64,000 nucleotides of DNA from Bryobacterales bacterium. Its GTDB lineage: Bacteria; Acidobacteriota; Terriglobia; Bryobacterales; Bryobacteraceae. Under the pieces are notes generated by a model. That model was not told where the DNA came from. It made no database searches and worked only from the letters and a program-made list of their open reading frames with translations. Made by a program: the position numbers and the translations under genes. This document shows, one piece after another, positions 55,010-63,238 of this stretch; position 1 is the stretch's first letter, and every line of letters starts with the position of its first letter. Location of the stretch: the NCBI GenBank assembly GCA_016721425.1, contig JADKID010000041.1, forward strand, positions 62,001-126,000, given 5' to 3'.

Positions 55010-56455
55010 TCAGCGGCCCGCAGTCCACAGAATCGTGCGATGCACCAGGGTCCGGAACCACGGCAGCTCATGCGATTCGCGGCCGTGGCCAGGCTGCAAA
55101 TAGACGACGCGGGATTTGGTGTACGGGCTCACCCAGCCTAGCTCCACATCACTGGTGGGGTGCTCGCCGGTGAGCAGCACCTGCACGTCGGGGCGATGCC
55201 ATACCTGCTTGTAGGTTTCGTCGAAGAGCCGCATCTGGGGCAGGCCCTTGGTGATGGCGTGGCCGGGCTTGGGCGTGACGACGAGCTCGACGTCATGCAG
55301 GTACTTCGACGCCGGATAGCCCGGCTCTGCCTTGAGCACGTAACGCCCGCCCACCACTTCCTTCCACCACCACTCCCAGGCGGAGAAATCGGCGATGGCG
55401 TGGTGGAGCACCAGGATGCCTTTGCCGGCCTCGGCGAAGTCCTTCAGATTCTGACGCGCCTTGTCGGAGAGCTGCTCGAGCTGAAGGGTGTCGTAGAGCA
55501 CCAGAACGTCGTATTTTGGACGCATATCGCTGCGAAAAGGCACCGGATGCGGATCGACGTTGACGCGCACGTCGCGCCATTTTTCAAAGACGCCGTAGAA
55601 CGACGACTCGTGATCGTGGCCGCCGGTGACGAGCAGCACGCGCACGGCATTGGCGTCCTTGGAATCAGTGTCGATCCTGGCCGGCAGCGTGACTGCACCG
55701 GTGGCGGCCCACTCCGTGCCGCGCGCGTAGGTGGCGATGAAGCCGGGCGTGTGCATGGCATCGAGATCGTGGCCGAGCGCGGTGTGAAAAACGCGGCCCT
55801 TGCCGTAGGCGATGGTCCAGATCAGCGGCTTGTCGCGGCCCTGCGCCAGGACGTGAATGCCGGGCTTCAGGCGGAAATTGCGGTAGAGTTCATCGGAGGT
55901 GACAAAGCGCTCGCCGAGGCCGGCGGTGACGGGGTGCTGGCGATCCTGGAACACCACCTCGAAGGCGTCGCGCGGGCCGTGGCCGGTCTTGGGCTCGGCG
56001 TCGGACCATGTGGCGCCCACCATCAGGCCCCATTCGTGCCATGGTGCCTGATAGACGCCCGTGCGGCCCATGTGCTCGCTCAGCACGGCCGTCTCGCCGA
56101 AGGGGTAGCTGCCGGCGTGGACCACCACCAGGCCCTTGCCGCCATTGACGAAATCGGCGACGGCTTTTTCGGCCTGCACGCCCCAGCGCGGTCCGCAGTA
56201 GTTGGAGATCAACACGTCGTAGGGCCGCAGCGTCTCCGCGGTCAGCCCGGAGGGCTCCTCGGTGACGCGCACGTCAAAGCGGCCTGAGTTCTGCAACACC
56301 TCCCGCAGGAACGGATTGGTCACGCGCCACTCGTGATTGTTGCGGCCGGTGAGGATCAATACGCGCACCTTGCCGGTGTCGAAGAAGAACTTGTCCGGCA
56401 CGGGTGCGGTCTGGGCCACCAGCGGCAGCGCCAGCAGCAGGGCCAACTTATGCAT
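55010..56455 (-). CDS. Secreted protein with two ThuA (trehalose-utilisation-like) domains
   Basis: 481 aa with a signal peptide (MHKLALLLALPLVAQTA). Two copies of the flavodoxin-like/class I glutamine amidotransferase-like ThuA fold follow. The first has VRVLILTGRNNHEWR, LISNYCGPRWG, GKGLVVVHAGSYPFG and HPVTAGL. The second has VRVLLVTGGHDHESS, VLVLYDTLQLEQL, GKGILVLHHAIADFS and HAITKGLP. Such proteins occur in carbohydrate-catabolic operons; their activity is not firmly known. The start overlaps the upstream isomerase stop by 8 nt, in an operon with a Gfo/Idh oxidoreductase. Confidence 0.88.
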   Translation of the reverse strand: MHKLALLLALPLVAQTAPVPDKFFFDTGKVRVLILTGRNNHEWRVTNPFLREVLQNSGRFDVRVTEEPSGLTAETLRPYDVLISNYCGPRWGVQAEKAVADFVNGGKGLVVVHAGSYPFGETAVLSEHMGRTGVYQAPWHEWGLMVGATWSDAEPKTGHGPRDAFEVVFQDRQHPVTAGLGERFVTSDELYRNFRLKPGIHVLAQGRDKPLIWTIAYGKGRVFHTALGHDLDAMHTPGFIATYARGTEWAATGAVTLPARIDTDSKDANAVRVLLVTGGHDHESSFYGVFEKWRDVRVNVDPHPVPFRSDMRPKYDVLVLYDTLQLEQLSDKARQNLKDFAEAGKGILVLHHAIADFSAWEWWWKEVVGGRYVLKAEPGYPASKYLHDVELVVTPKPGHAITKGLPQMRLFDETYKQVWHRPDVQVLLTGEHPTSDVELGWVSPYTKSRVVYLQPGHGRESHELPWFRTLVHRTILWTAGR

Positions 56456-57272
56456 GGGCGAGAACCTCGTTGAGATGGGCCAGCGAACGGACAGCCTGCG
56501 CCGGCGTGCCGCACTCGACAGAGAGGACTCCGTCGAAGCCGGCGCCTTTCAGGATGCCCACCACGCGCTTCCAATCGATCACGCCGTCGCCGCAGGCGCA
56601 GCCGACGGGCGTGCCGGTCACTTTGCCTTTTTCGGCCTCGGCGTGCTGGATCGAGATGTCCTTGGCGTGCATGTGGATGACTCGCGACGCAACAGCCGCC
56701 AAACCATCATACGGGTCTTCCCCGCCCAAGAACGCGTTGCCCGTGTCGTAGTTCACTTTGAGCATGGGCGATTCCACCAGCGTGGCGATGCGCAGCAGGC
56801 CCTCGGTGGTTTTGGAGAGAGACTGGTGCGGCTCGATGCCGATAGAGATGCCGTAGCGCTCAGCGACGTGCAGCACCTTTTTCAGTGTGTACTGCATGGC
56901 GTACCAGATCTCGGTGTCATCCAGCCACGGCGGGCGGATGCCCTCGTCCGTATTCACCACCGGCGCGCCTAGCACCTTGGCGAAGCGAATGGCCTTTTCA
57001 AGATACGGCACGGCGATCTCCGGGCGCATCAGCGGCGTGTGGGCGGAGAGGCCGGAGCAGACCACGCCATACTTCTCGCAGATGTCGAGCACGTCGTAGG
57101 GATCTTCGTCCATCGAGACGGAGTGGAAGTAGCCGGCCTCGGAGAGCAGTTCCCGGCCGTTGTGCACCATCGGCTCGATCACGCGGTAGCCGATGCCGGC
57201 GGCGCGCTCCACACCTGCCGCGAAAGAGAGGTCTTCGCACCGGCAGAACTCCATATTGATTCCAGGTGTCAT
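56448..57272 (-). CDS. Sugar phosphate isomerase/epimerase (xylose isomerase-like TIM barrel)
   Basis: 274 aa from ATG 57272, preceded by AGGAGC. The AP endonuclease-2 fold shows as GIGYRVIEPMVHNG, VVCSGLSAHTPLM, GISIGIEPHQSLSKT (metal-binding Glu), VNYDTGNAFLGGEDPY (Asp/Asn) and MHAKDISI (His). It ends with GVLSVECGTPAQAV, carrying the last metal-binding Glu. Likely isomerises or epimerises a keto sugar or inositol derivative produced by the adjacent oxidoreductase. Ten nt after the oxidoreductase stop. Confidence 0.9.
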   Translation of the reverse strand: MTPGINMEFCRCEDLSFAAGVERAAGIGYRVIEPMVHNGRELLSEAGYFHSVSMDEDPYDVLDICEKYGVVCSGLSAHTPLMRPEIAVPYLEKAIRFAKVLGAPVVNTDEGIRPPWLDDTEIWYAMQYTLKKVLHVAERYGISIGIEPHQSLSKTTEGLLRIATLVESPMLKVNYDTGNAFLGGEDPYDGLAAVASRVIHMHAKDISIQHAEAEKGKVTGTPVGCACGDGVIDWKRVVGILKGAGFDGVLSVECGTPAQAVRSLAHLNEVLAHA

Positions 57273-57282
57273 CTGATTGCTC

Positions 57283-58482
57283 CTAGACGGCCCACTTGGC
57301 GTCCCACGCGATTCGCTGCTTCTTCTGATACGCCAGGTTGCCCATGTGGCACGCCATGGCCCCGTAGTGGCCATCCACGGCGTTGGCGTTGGGGGCCTTC
57401 CGGGAACCCACGCACGCCAGGAAGTTCGCCATATGGGCCTGTTCCGGCCCGCCCTTGGCCGTTATGGCCTCGCCTCCGTCGCGGGGCAGGAAGCGGTAGC
57501 CGTAGCGGAAGATGTTCAGCCGCCCTTTCTCGCCCATGAAGACGATGTCGGCCGATTCGCGCGGAATCATGTCGGTGATGGTGGCCTCGAAGGTGACGTT
57601 GACCTGCTTGGGGTAGTCGACCACGAAGTTGATGTTGTCGGCGGTGTCGCGCCCGTCGTTGTATTGGTAGATGCCGCCGATGGCCACCGCGGAGAGCGGG
57701 TTGGTGAGGCCCAGATACCAGTGGACGACGTCCACCATGTGCACGAACAGGCCGCCGGTCTGCCCGCCGGTGGAGAAATCCCAGTAGGCGAAGCGGTTGA
57801 AGTACATCTTGGGGTTCCAGGGCCGCTTGGGCAGCCAGCCGAGCACGGCGTCCCAATCGAGATTGGCCGGCTTGGTCTCCATGCCCGGAGGCACCGGAGT
57901 CAGATAGCCGCTGTTGGCGTTCCAGATGGTGCGGACCATGTGGACGGGGCCCAGCAGGCCGGAATCGATGAACCGCTCCTTGGCCTCGATGAAATGGCTG
58001 ATGGAGCGCTGCTGCACGCCCACCTGCACGATTCGCTGGCTGGCTTTCACCGCCTGAACCACGTCCAGCCCCTGCATGGGCAGTGAGGTCATGGGCTTCT
58101 CCACGTAGACGTCTTTGCCAGCGCGGCAGGCATCGACGGTCATGCGGGAATGCCAGTGGTCCGTGGAGGCCACGATCACTGCGTCGATATCCTTGCGCTC
58201 CAGCACCTTGCGGTAGTCCGATGTCTCGTCCGGCTTGGCGCCGGGGAACTGCTGCCCGATGACGCCGATGGCTTCGCGCCGCCGCTCATCCCAGGCATCG
58301 CAGACTGCGACAAACTCGGCGCCACCGGCCGCCTTGGCCATGCGCACCAGGTGCTGGCCGCGGCTGCCGGAGCCGAGCAGGCCCAGCCGCACGCGGTCGT
58401 TGGCGCCCATCACTCTGGAAGCGGAGATCGCCGTGGAGGCGGAAACAAGGAGAGTTCGCCGTGTGACTTCAGAGGTTGACAT
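57283..58482 (-). CDS. Gfo/Idh/MocA-family oxidoreductase with Tat-type signal
   Basis: 399 aa. The N terminus has TRRTLLVSASTAI, a twin-arginine signal, followed by the Rossmann fold (VRLGLLGSGSRGQHLVRM) and the conserved EKPM motif with DVYVEKPMTSLP. The C-terminal substrate domain has GVQQRSISHF and HMVDVVHWYLG, which supplies the usual catalytic His/Asp pair. It uses NAD(P) to oxidise or reduce a sugar, probably in the periplasm. First gene of the three-gene sugar operon. Confidence 0.92.
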   Translation of the reverse strand: MSTSEVTRRTLLVSASTAISASRVMGANDRVRLGLLGSGSRGQHLVRMAKAAGGAEFVAVCDAWDERRREAIGVIGQQFPGAKPDETSDYRKVLERKDIDAVIVASTDHWHSRMTVDACRAGKDVYVEKPMTSLPMQGLDVVQAVKASQRIVQVGVQQRSISHFIEAKERFIDSGLLGPVHMVRTIWNANSGYLTPVPPGMETKPANLDWDAVLGWLPKRPWNPKMYFNRFAYWDFSTGGQTGGLFVHMVDVVHWYLGLTNPLSAVAIGGIYQYNDGRDTADNINFVVDYPKQVNVTFEATITDMIPRESADIVFMGEKGRLNIFRYGYRFLPRDGGEAITAKGGPEQAHMANFLACVGSRKAPNANAVDGHYGAMACHMGNLAYQKKQRIAWDAKWAV

Positions 58483-58587
58483 AGGAATATCCTGGACCAG
58501 TATATTCCTACCGCCGCTCCGTGGCGCGGCGGCGTCGCGGCCAAACGCGTCTTTTGCTCACTTCGGCGCGAGGGGTATCATTGACGC

Positions 58588-60699
58588 ATGCGAGAGGGCT
58601 GGCTTTCCTGGGTTCACGCTCCAACGCGGGGCCGACGGATCATTGGACCCGCGGCGATGGGACTCGTGGCGCTCATTTTCCTTGCGTCCGGTTTGCTTGG
58701 CGCCGATGATCCGCTTCTCCTCAATCGCGAGGGCGCGGCGCTGCTCTACAAGGGCGAATACGAGAAAGCTCTGGACTCTTTCGAACGCTCGCGCCTGCTG
58801 CACCATCAGCGCGGCGAGCGCCAGTTGGAGGCGGAGCGGTGGGTGAATATCGGCGCTATCCATTTCTACCAGGGCCGCTATCTGCAAGCGTGGGCGACCT
58901 ACACGCAGGCCTCCGCGCTGGTTCAGGAAAAGGACACGTGGGCCGCGGACGTCCGCCAGTTGATCGACATGAACCGCGCGGCGCTGCTGCAGAAGCTGGG
59001 CCGCGACCAGGACGCCCTGGAGATTTACAGCCGGGTCCGCCGGCGAACACAGGGCATCAGCGCGGCCGAGCGGGCGCAGATGCTCTCCAACCTGGGCGCG
59101 CTCTACCGGCGGCTGGGCGATCCCTACAAAGCAGTCGATTCGGAGCGCGAAGCTCTGGCCGCATTCCAGCAGGAAAAGGATCGGGACGGCGAGCTGGGGG
59201 CGGCCAAGAACATCGCCATCGCGCAGGCACTGGATTTTCAGGATTACGCCGCCGCCCGCGCCGGATTCACACAGGTGTTGGCTCTGGCGTTAAGGGCAGG
59301 GAACCGGCGGGAGGCGCTCCAGGCGCGTCTCTATCTGGGAGAGACGCACTTTCGGGATGGCCGGCGCGAGCAGGCCGAGGCGGAATGGGCCATCGCTCTC
59401 GCACAGGCTCGCGAGCTGAAGGCGCCGGAAGAGGAGTGGAAGGCGCTTTATGGCCTGGGCCGCGCGCGGGAGGATCGCAGGTTGTTGGAAGAGGCCGCCG
59501 GCGTGATTGAGGCCAGCCGGGCTAAGCTGGGGCGCTCCGTGTTGCGCAGTGGGTTTTTGGCGGACAAGCGCGATGTCTACGATGCGCTGATCGAGCGGGC
59601 CCAGGGCGACGACGAATGGCTGAGCTGGCTGGAACGGTCGCGCGGCCGCGGCTTGGTACGGCTGGCCGAGCTCCGCCAGCGCCTGCCGGAAGACGCGGCT
59701 CTACTGGTCTTCTGGGCTGGCCGCAGCGCAGGCCGTCTGCGTTGGTTCACTCGGGAGCATTCCGGCGGCGCACCGCTGCGCTGGGACCGCCGCGGGCAGC
59801 CGGATACGGCGTGGCTCGCCTCTGCGCCGGCGGCGCGAAGATGGATCATCGTGCCGGACGGCGTCCTGGCCGGCGTGGCCTTTGACGCGTTGGCCGCATC
59901 CTCCAGTGAGCGTGTCATCGAGCGGCACGAGACGTGGCTGCTGCCTTCGGTGGCCGCGCTGCATAGCCCTGCCTCTCGCCGCGCCGGCTGGCGTTGGCCT
60001 TGGGAGCCTCAAATGCTGGGCATCGGGGATCCGGAGACCGGCGCGCTGCTGCCGGGTGATGAGCGCTGGACCCGCTTGCCACGGGCTGGACAGGAGTTGG
60101 CCGCGGCCGCCCAGCATCTGGACGGACGGTCGCAATTGTTGGAACGCGGCGCGGCGCGGAAGCAGGCCCTCCAATCCGCTCATGGGTATCCGCTTTTGCA
60201 TCTCGCCACGCATGCCTCGGCGGACTACGAGAGCCCGGCGCGTTCCCGTATCTTGTTCGCCGGGCCGGAGTATCTCTACCTGCGCGAAGTGGCCGAGCTC
60301 GATCTGCGTGGAGTCGATCTGGTTACGCTCTCCGCCTGTGAAACCGCTGCCGGCACGCTGGCGCGCGGTGATGCGCCCATGAGCTTGAGCCGGGCGTTTC
60401 TGGATGCGGGTGCTGCCGCCACGGTGGGCAGTCTATGGGTGGTACGCGACGAAGCAGCGCTGATCTTTACGCAGCTTTTCTATCGCGCGCTGGCCAGCGG
60501 TGCCGATAAGGCGGCAGCGCTGCGTTCGGCGAAACTGGCGATGTTGCGGCGCGGCCTGCCGGAAAACGACTGGGCGGCCTTCGTACTGACCGGGAATGGC
60601 GCTGAGCCCATCGAGCCTTTTGTCTCCTGGACGCAGTTGTTAACCGCGGCCTCGGCACTCCTGATCGTAGCGGGCCTGTGGCTTACTCGCCGGCGATAG
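58588..60699 (+). CDS. TPR protein with C-terminal CHAT protease-like domain, membrane-anchored
   Basis: 703 aa. An N-terminal hydrophobic helix (MGLVALIFLASGLLGA) is followed by about six TPR-like repeats (LNREGAALLYKGEYEKALDSFER, MLSNLGALYRRLGDPYKAVD) to about residue 290. The CHAT domain then occupies about 330-680, with catalytic His in LHLATHA (H542) and Cys in LSACETA (C584), GSLWVV, and the ALRSAKLAM helix. A final hydrophobic helix (LLTAASALLIVAGLWL) precedes LTRRR. CHAT domains are caspase-like cysteine peptidases, here with putative TPR sensing. It converges on the TIG-like protein/anti-sigma/sigma genes. Confidence 0.92.
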   Translation: MREGWLSWVHAPTRGRRIIGPAAMGLVALIFLASGLLGADDPLLLNREGAALLYKGEYEKALDSFERSRLLHHQRGERQLEAERWVNIGAIHFYQGRYLQAWATYTQASALVQEKDTWAADVRQLIDMNRAALLQKLGRDQDALEIYSRVRRRTQGISAAERAQMLSNLGALYRRLGDPYKAVDSEREALAAFQQEKDRDGELGAAKNIAIAQALDFQDYAAARAGFTQVLALALRAGNRREALQARLYLGETHFRDGRREQAEAEWAIALAQARELKAPEEEWKALYGLGRAREDRRLLEEAAGVIEASRAKLGRSVLRSGFLADKRDVYDALIERAQGDDEWLSWLERSRGRGLVRLAELRQRLPEDAALLVFWAGRSAGRLRWFTREHSGGAPLRWDRRGQPDTAWLASAPAARRWIIVPDGVLAGVAFDALAASSSERVIERHETWLLPSVAALHSPASRRAGWRWPWEPQMLGIGDPETGALLPGDERWTRLPRAGQELAAAAQHLDGRSQLLERGAARKQALQSAHGYPLLHLATHASADYESPARSRILFAGPEYLYLREVAELDLRGVDLVTLSACETAAGTLARGDAPMSLSRAFLDAGAAATVGSLWVVRDEAALIFTQLFYRALASGADKAAALRSAKLAMLRRGLPENDWAAFVLTGNGAEPIEPFVSWTQLLTAASALLIVAGLWLTRRR

Positions 60700-61807
60700 C
60701 CAGCGGCAGCACTGTACCGCTAGTCGACTCGCCCAGCAATCCGAGGATCTGCACCGGCGAACTGGCGTCTACACGGAGAGTCTCGCCGGGCTTAGCCTTC
60801 CATTCGGGGAAGAGTTCGTCCATGCTCCGGACCAGTTTCTCCAAGGGCAGCAGCGTCACCGAGGTGGCGAACTCGCCTACGCTCAGTCGCACTACCACTG
60901 GTTCCAGGCCAGGATTCTGGAGCGCGATTCCTGCGAAATTGACTTCCTCGGCGACGGCGTCCGGCATGGAGATCCCGGCTTGGCTCCAAGTCTTGTGCGA
61001 AAACATCATCTTGGTTGCGCTCAGCAGGTCGTACATACTGCCGGATGCCTCAGCGCCTCGGGCGTGAGTGTAAAAGGCCCTCTCGCTGCGGTCCGGGTTG
61101 ATCACTTCCACTTTGCGCTGGTCGATCTGGAAATCCTCGGCAAGCGTCACCACCAGTTCCTTAGGCGAAACGTAAGTGACCTTCATGGCCGGAGCGTCGT
61201 AGATCTCCACCGTGCTCCAGGCGCGGAAGCCGCTGCCGAGAATCCGGATCGGTTGTCCGGCGCGCACGACGCCGGCGCCGGGCACCACATCCTCAATCGA
61301 GAGACTACCGTCGACGGTCAATGAGCCAGGCTCGTTGGACGTGATGACCCAATCCGCGCTGTTGGCATCCAGAAACATGGATTCAGGCAGGATACGAAAC
61401 GCGGCCTTCGCGCCTGGCTCGGCGCTGGCCTTGAGCCGGACCGTCGCCGTGAATACGGGATATTCATCGCTGTTGCCCAGTTCGCCAGTCGGCGATACGG
61501 CCTCGATGGTCACCAGGTTGCCCTTCCGGATGGCTGTGCCCATCGCCTCGCCACTCTCGCTGAAGATGGTCAGGCTGGTGATGTCTTCCACCACCGATTC
61601 ATCGAACTCCAGGTACATCCGCGTTCGGATAATCGGCTTGGGTTCGGTCAGGACGATCTGAATTTGAGCGACGCCGCCAGCCGGCGCCACTTCATCGGTC
61701 ACTTTGAGCCAAAGTCCGGGGTAGTTCCATTTACCCGGACCGGGTGGGTAGTCAGCGGCGCATAGCACTTGCGCCAATAGCAGCACCAAGCCAAATCCGT
61801 ACTTCAT
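60683..61807 (-). CDS. Secreted cohesin/TIG-like domain protein
   Basis: 374 aa from ATG 61807; signal peptide MKYGFGLVLLLAQVLCA. The first ~170 residues look like a cohesin-type beta sandwich (GVAQIQIVLTEPKPI, EDITSLTIFSESGEAMG, YPVFTATVRLKASAEPG). The next ~90 form an IPT/TIG-like unit (GAGVVRAGQPIRILGSGF, AWSTVEIYDAP, LVVTLAEDFQIDQRKVEVINPD). A C-terminal ~100-residue part is unassigned. Third gene of the sigma/anti-sigma operon, 16 nt after the anti-sigma stop; its end overlaps the convergent CHAT gene by 17 nt. Possibly a surface or matrix protein under this sigma factor's control. Confidence 0.72.
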   Translation of the reverse strand: MKYGFGLVLLLAQVLCAADYPPGPGKWNYPGLWLKVTDEVAPAGGVAQIQIVLTEPKPIIRTRMYLEFDESVVEDITSLTIFSESGEAMGTAIRKGNLVTIEAVSPTGELGNSDEYPVFTATVRLKASAEPGAKAAFRILPESMFLDANSADWVITSNEPGSLTVDGSLSIEDVVPGAGVVRAGQPIRILGSGFRAWSTVEIYDAPAMKVTYVSPKELVVTLAEDFQIDQRKVEVINPDRSERAFYTHARGAEASGSMYDLLSATKMMFSHKTWSQAGISMPDAVAEEVNFAGIALQNPGLEPVVVRLSVGEFATSVTLLPLEKLVRSMDELFPEWKAKPGETLRVDASSPVQILGLLGESTSGTVLPLAIAGE

Positions 61808-61823
61808 GTGGGCAACTCCGGGT

Positions 61824-62504
61824 CTATCGTGTGGCCGCAGATAACACTCGGATGCGTTCGGGCGAAGATTCAGCGATGACGACACCCTGCGCATCCAAAG
61901 CTCGCACCCGCCAGAGCAAGCTCTTACGGGGCAACATTTGCTGTTGGATGCTTGCCGGAGTAAATAGTTTCGACGAACTCGTACGGTTTGACCACAACAG
62001 CGTTCCATCCACCTCAGTCACCACCACTTCATAGGCGGCAGCTTGAGGTATCGCCTCCCAACTGAACTCAACCGGCGCCGTGTCCAGGTCGCCGGCCGGA
62101 GCCAGAATTCGGATCTGGGAGGAACGGACTGTGGTCGAGTGGCTATCCACCAGCGAGGGCCCCGCCATGTGACGCAGTTGCAGGCTGCCGGCCACTACCA
62201 GCAGTGCCGCGGCACAAGTGTAGGCAAAGCGGGGGAGCGGTGCGGCTGGGAACCAGGATAGCCACTTGCGGCGGGTAACCGGCGGCGCCGCGGGTTGCAG
62301 ACGGGCTTCCATCCACGCCAGATCCTGCTGTTCGGCCGCGCCAGCTTCCCCGGCCAGAAACTCCCTCAGACTGGCGAGCTCATATTCGCAAACCGGGCAG
62401 ATGTCGACGTGCGCCTGCGCCTCGGGCAGGCGGCCCTCCAGCAGCGCTTCCAGATCGGCTGGCGTCAGACAATCTTCGCCGCGGATGATCTCCTCAGGCC
62501 TCAC
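61824..62504 (-). CDS. Zinc-finger anti-sigma factor
   Basis: 226 aa from GTG 62504. The zinc-finger anti-sigma motif H-x3-C-x2-C is seen as AHVDICPVCEYE (about residues 31-42). A single membrane helix (FAYTCAAALLVVAGSLQL) at about residue 93-110 separates the cytoplasmic domain from a periplasmic part that resembles a fibronectin-type-III fold (DTAPVEFSWEAIPQAAAYEVVV, LWRVRALDAQG). Presumably holds the ECF sigma factor inactive until a periplasmic signal. Its start overlaps the sigma factor stop by 11 nt, so stoichiometry is coupled. Confidence 0.9.
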   Translation of the reverse strand: MRPEEIIRGEDCLTPADLEALLEGRLPEAQAHVDICPVCEYELASLREFLAGEAGAAEQQDLAWMEARLQPAAPPVTRRKWLSWFPAAPLPRFAYTCAAALLVVAGSLQLRHMAGPSLVDSHSTTVRSSQIRILAPAGDLDTAPVEFSWEAIPQAAAYEVVVTEVDGTLLWSNRTSSSKLFTPASIQQQMLPRKSLLWRVRALDAQGVVIAESSPERIRVLSAATR

Positions 62505-63081
62505 TTTGCAGCCTCCAGCGGCGTGCCGCTTCGCCGAGTTTGCGGCGCGCTGAGACGATGAATGCTTTGGCCCCGCTGGCGTTGGACAACCCCAGTGCGC
62601 GAGTGATGGCGTCCAGAGGCATCTCGTCCATGAAATGCATCAGGAAGACCCGCCGCTCGGTCTCTTCCAGCGAATTGCGGATCCAGCTTCTGGCCAGCGC
62701 GAGTTGGTCCCGCCGGGCCAGTTGATCCTCCATGGGGCCGTTGTCCGGCGCCGCCAGAAAGGACAATGCCTCTTCGCCCGTGGTATCCGGTTGCGTGGCG
62801 CGGGATTTCACATGATTCAGGCAGTGGTTCCGGCAGATGGTGTAGAGCCACGTGGAGAACTTGGAGTTGCCCTGGAAACTGTCCAACCGGCGGAATGTCT
62901 GGGCCAGAACCTCCTGGGAGAGATCCAGTGCCTCTTCGCGATCGGCCGAATAGCGCAGGCACCACAGCGCCACCTTGCGCTGATGGCGGCGGAACAGCTC
63001 CTCCACGTAGGGATCCGACGGAGAGGCCGCGCCGCCGGAGCGGGAGCGGCTGATCAACTCCTCGTCGCTGAGCTGCTGCAT
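62494..63081 (-). CDS. ECF-family RNA polymerase sigma factor
   Basis: 195 aa. Region 2 is seen as VEELFRRHQRKVALWCLRYS, DREEALDLSQEVLAQTFRRL and FQGNSKFSTWLYTICRNHCLNHVK. Region 4 is seen as ERRVFLMHFMDEMPLDAITRALGLSNASGAKAFIVSARRKL, shorter than the whole run. It directs RNA polymerase to specific promoters under release from its anti-sigma factor, encoded next and overlapping. First gene of the operon; its 5' side shows no clear autoregulatory promoter by eye. Confidence 0.93.
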   Translation of the reverse strand: MQQLSDEELISRSRSGGAASPSDPYVEELFRRHQRKVALWCLRYSADREEALDLSQEVLAQTFRRLDSFQGNSKFSTWLYTICRNHCLNHVKSRATQPDTTGEEALSFLAAPDNGPMEDQLARRDQLALARSWIRNSLEETERRVFLMHFMDEMPLDAITRALGLSNASGAKAFIVSARRKLGEAARRWRLQSEA

Positions 63082-63238
63082 TCGCGAACTGGACCTTCCT
63101 GGCCGTCCGCCTGGTCGTCTTCATGCTCTGTTGGACAAAGCCTCAGACGCCAGGGAACAGGTTCCTCTGCACATTCACGCGGCAATTGGCCTGCTCTTCA
63201 TGATACTGGAGGGCAGCTCCAACCCACCAACGGGCCGC
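63082..63238. other. Intergenic region between argD stop and ECF sigma start
   Basis: 157 nt with no gene, RNA or terminator that I can identify; it should contain the sigma-factor operon promoter on the minus strand. Confidence 0.4.
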
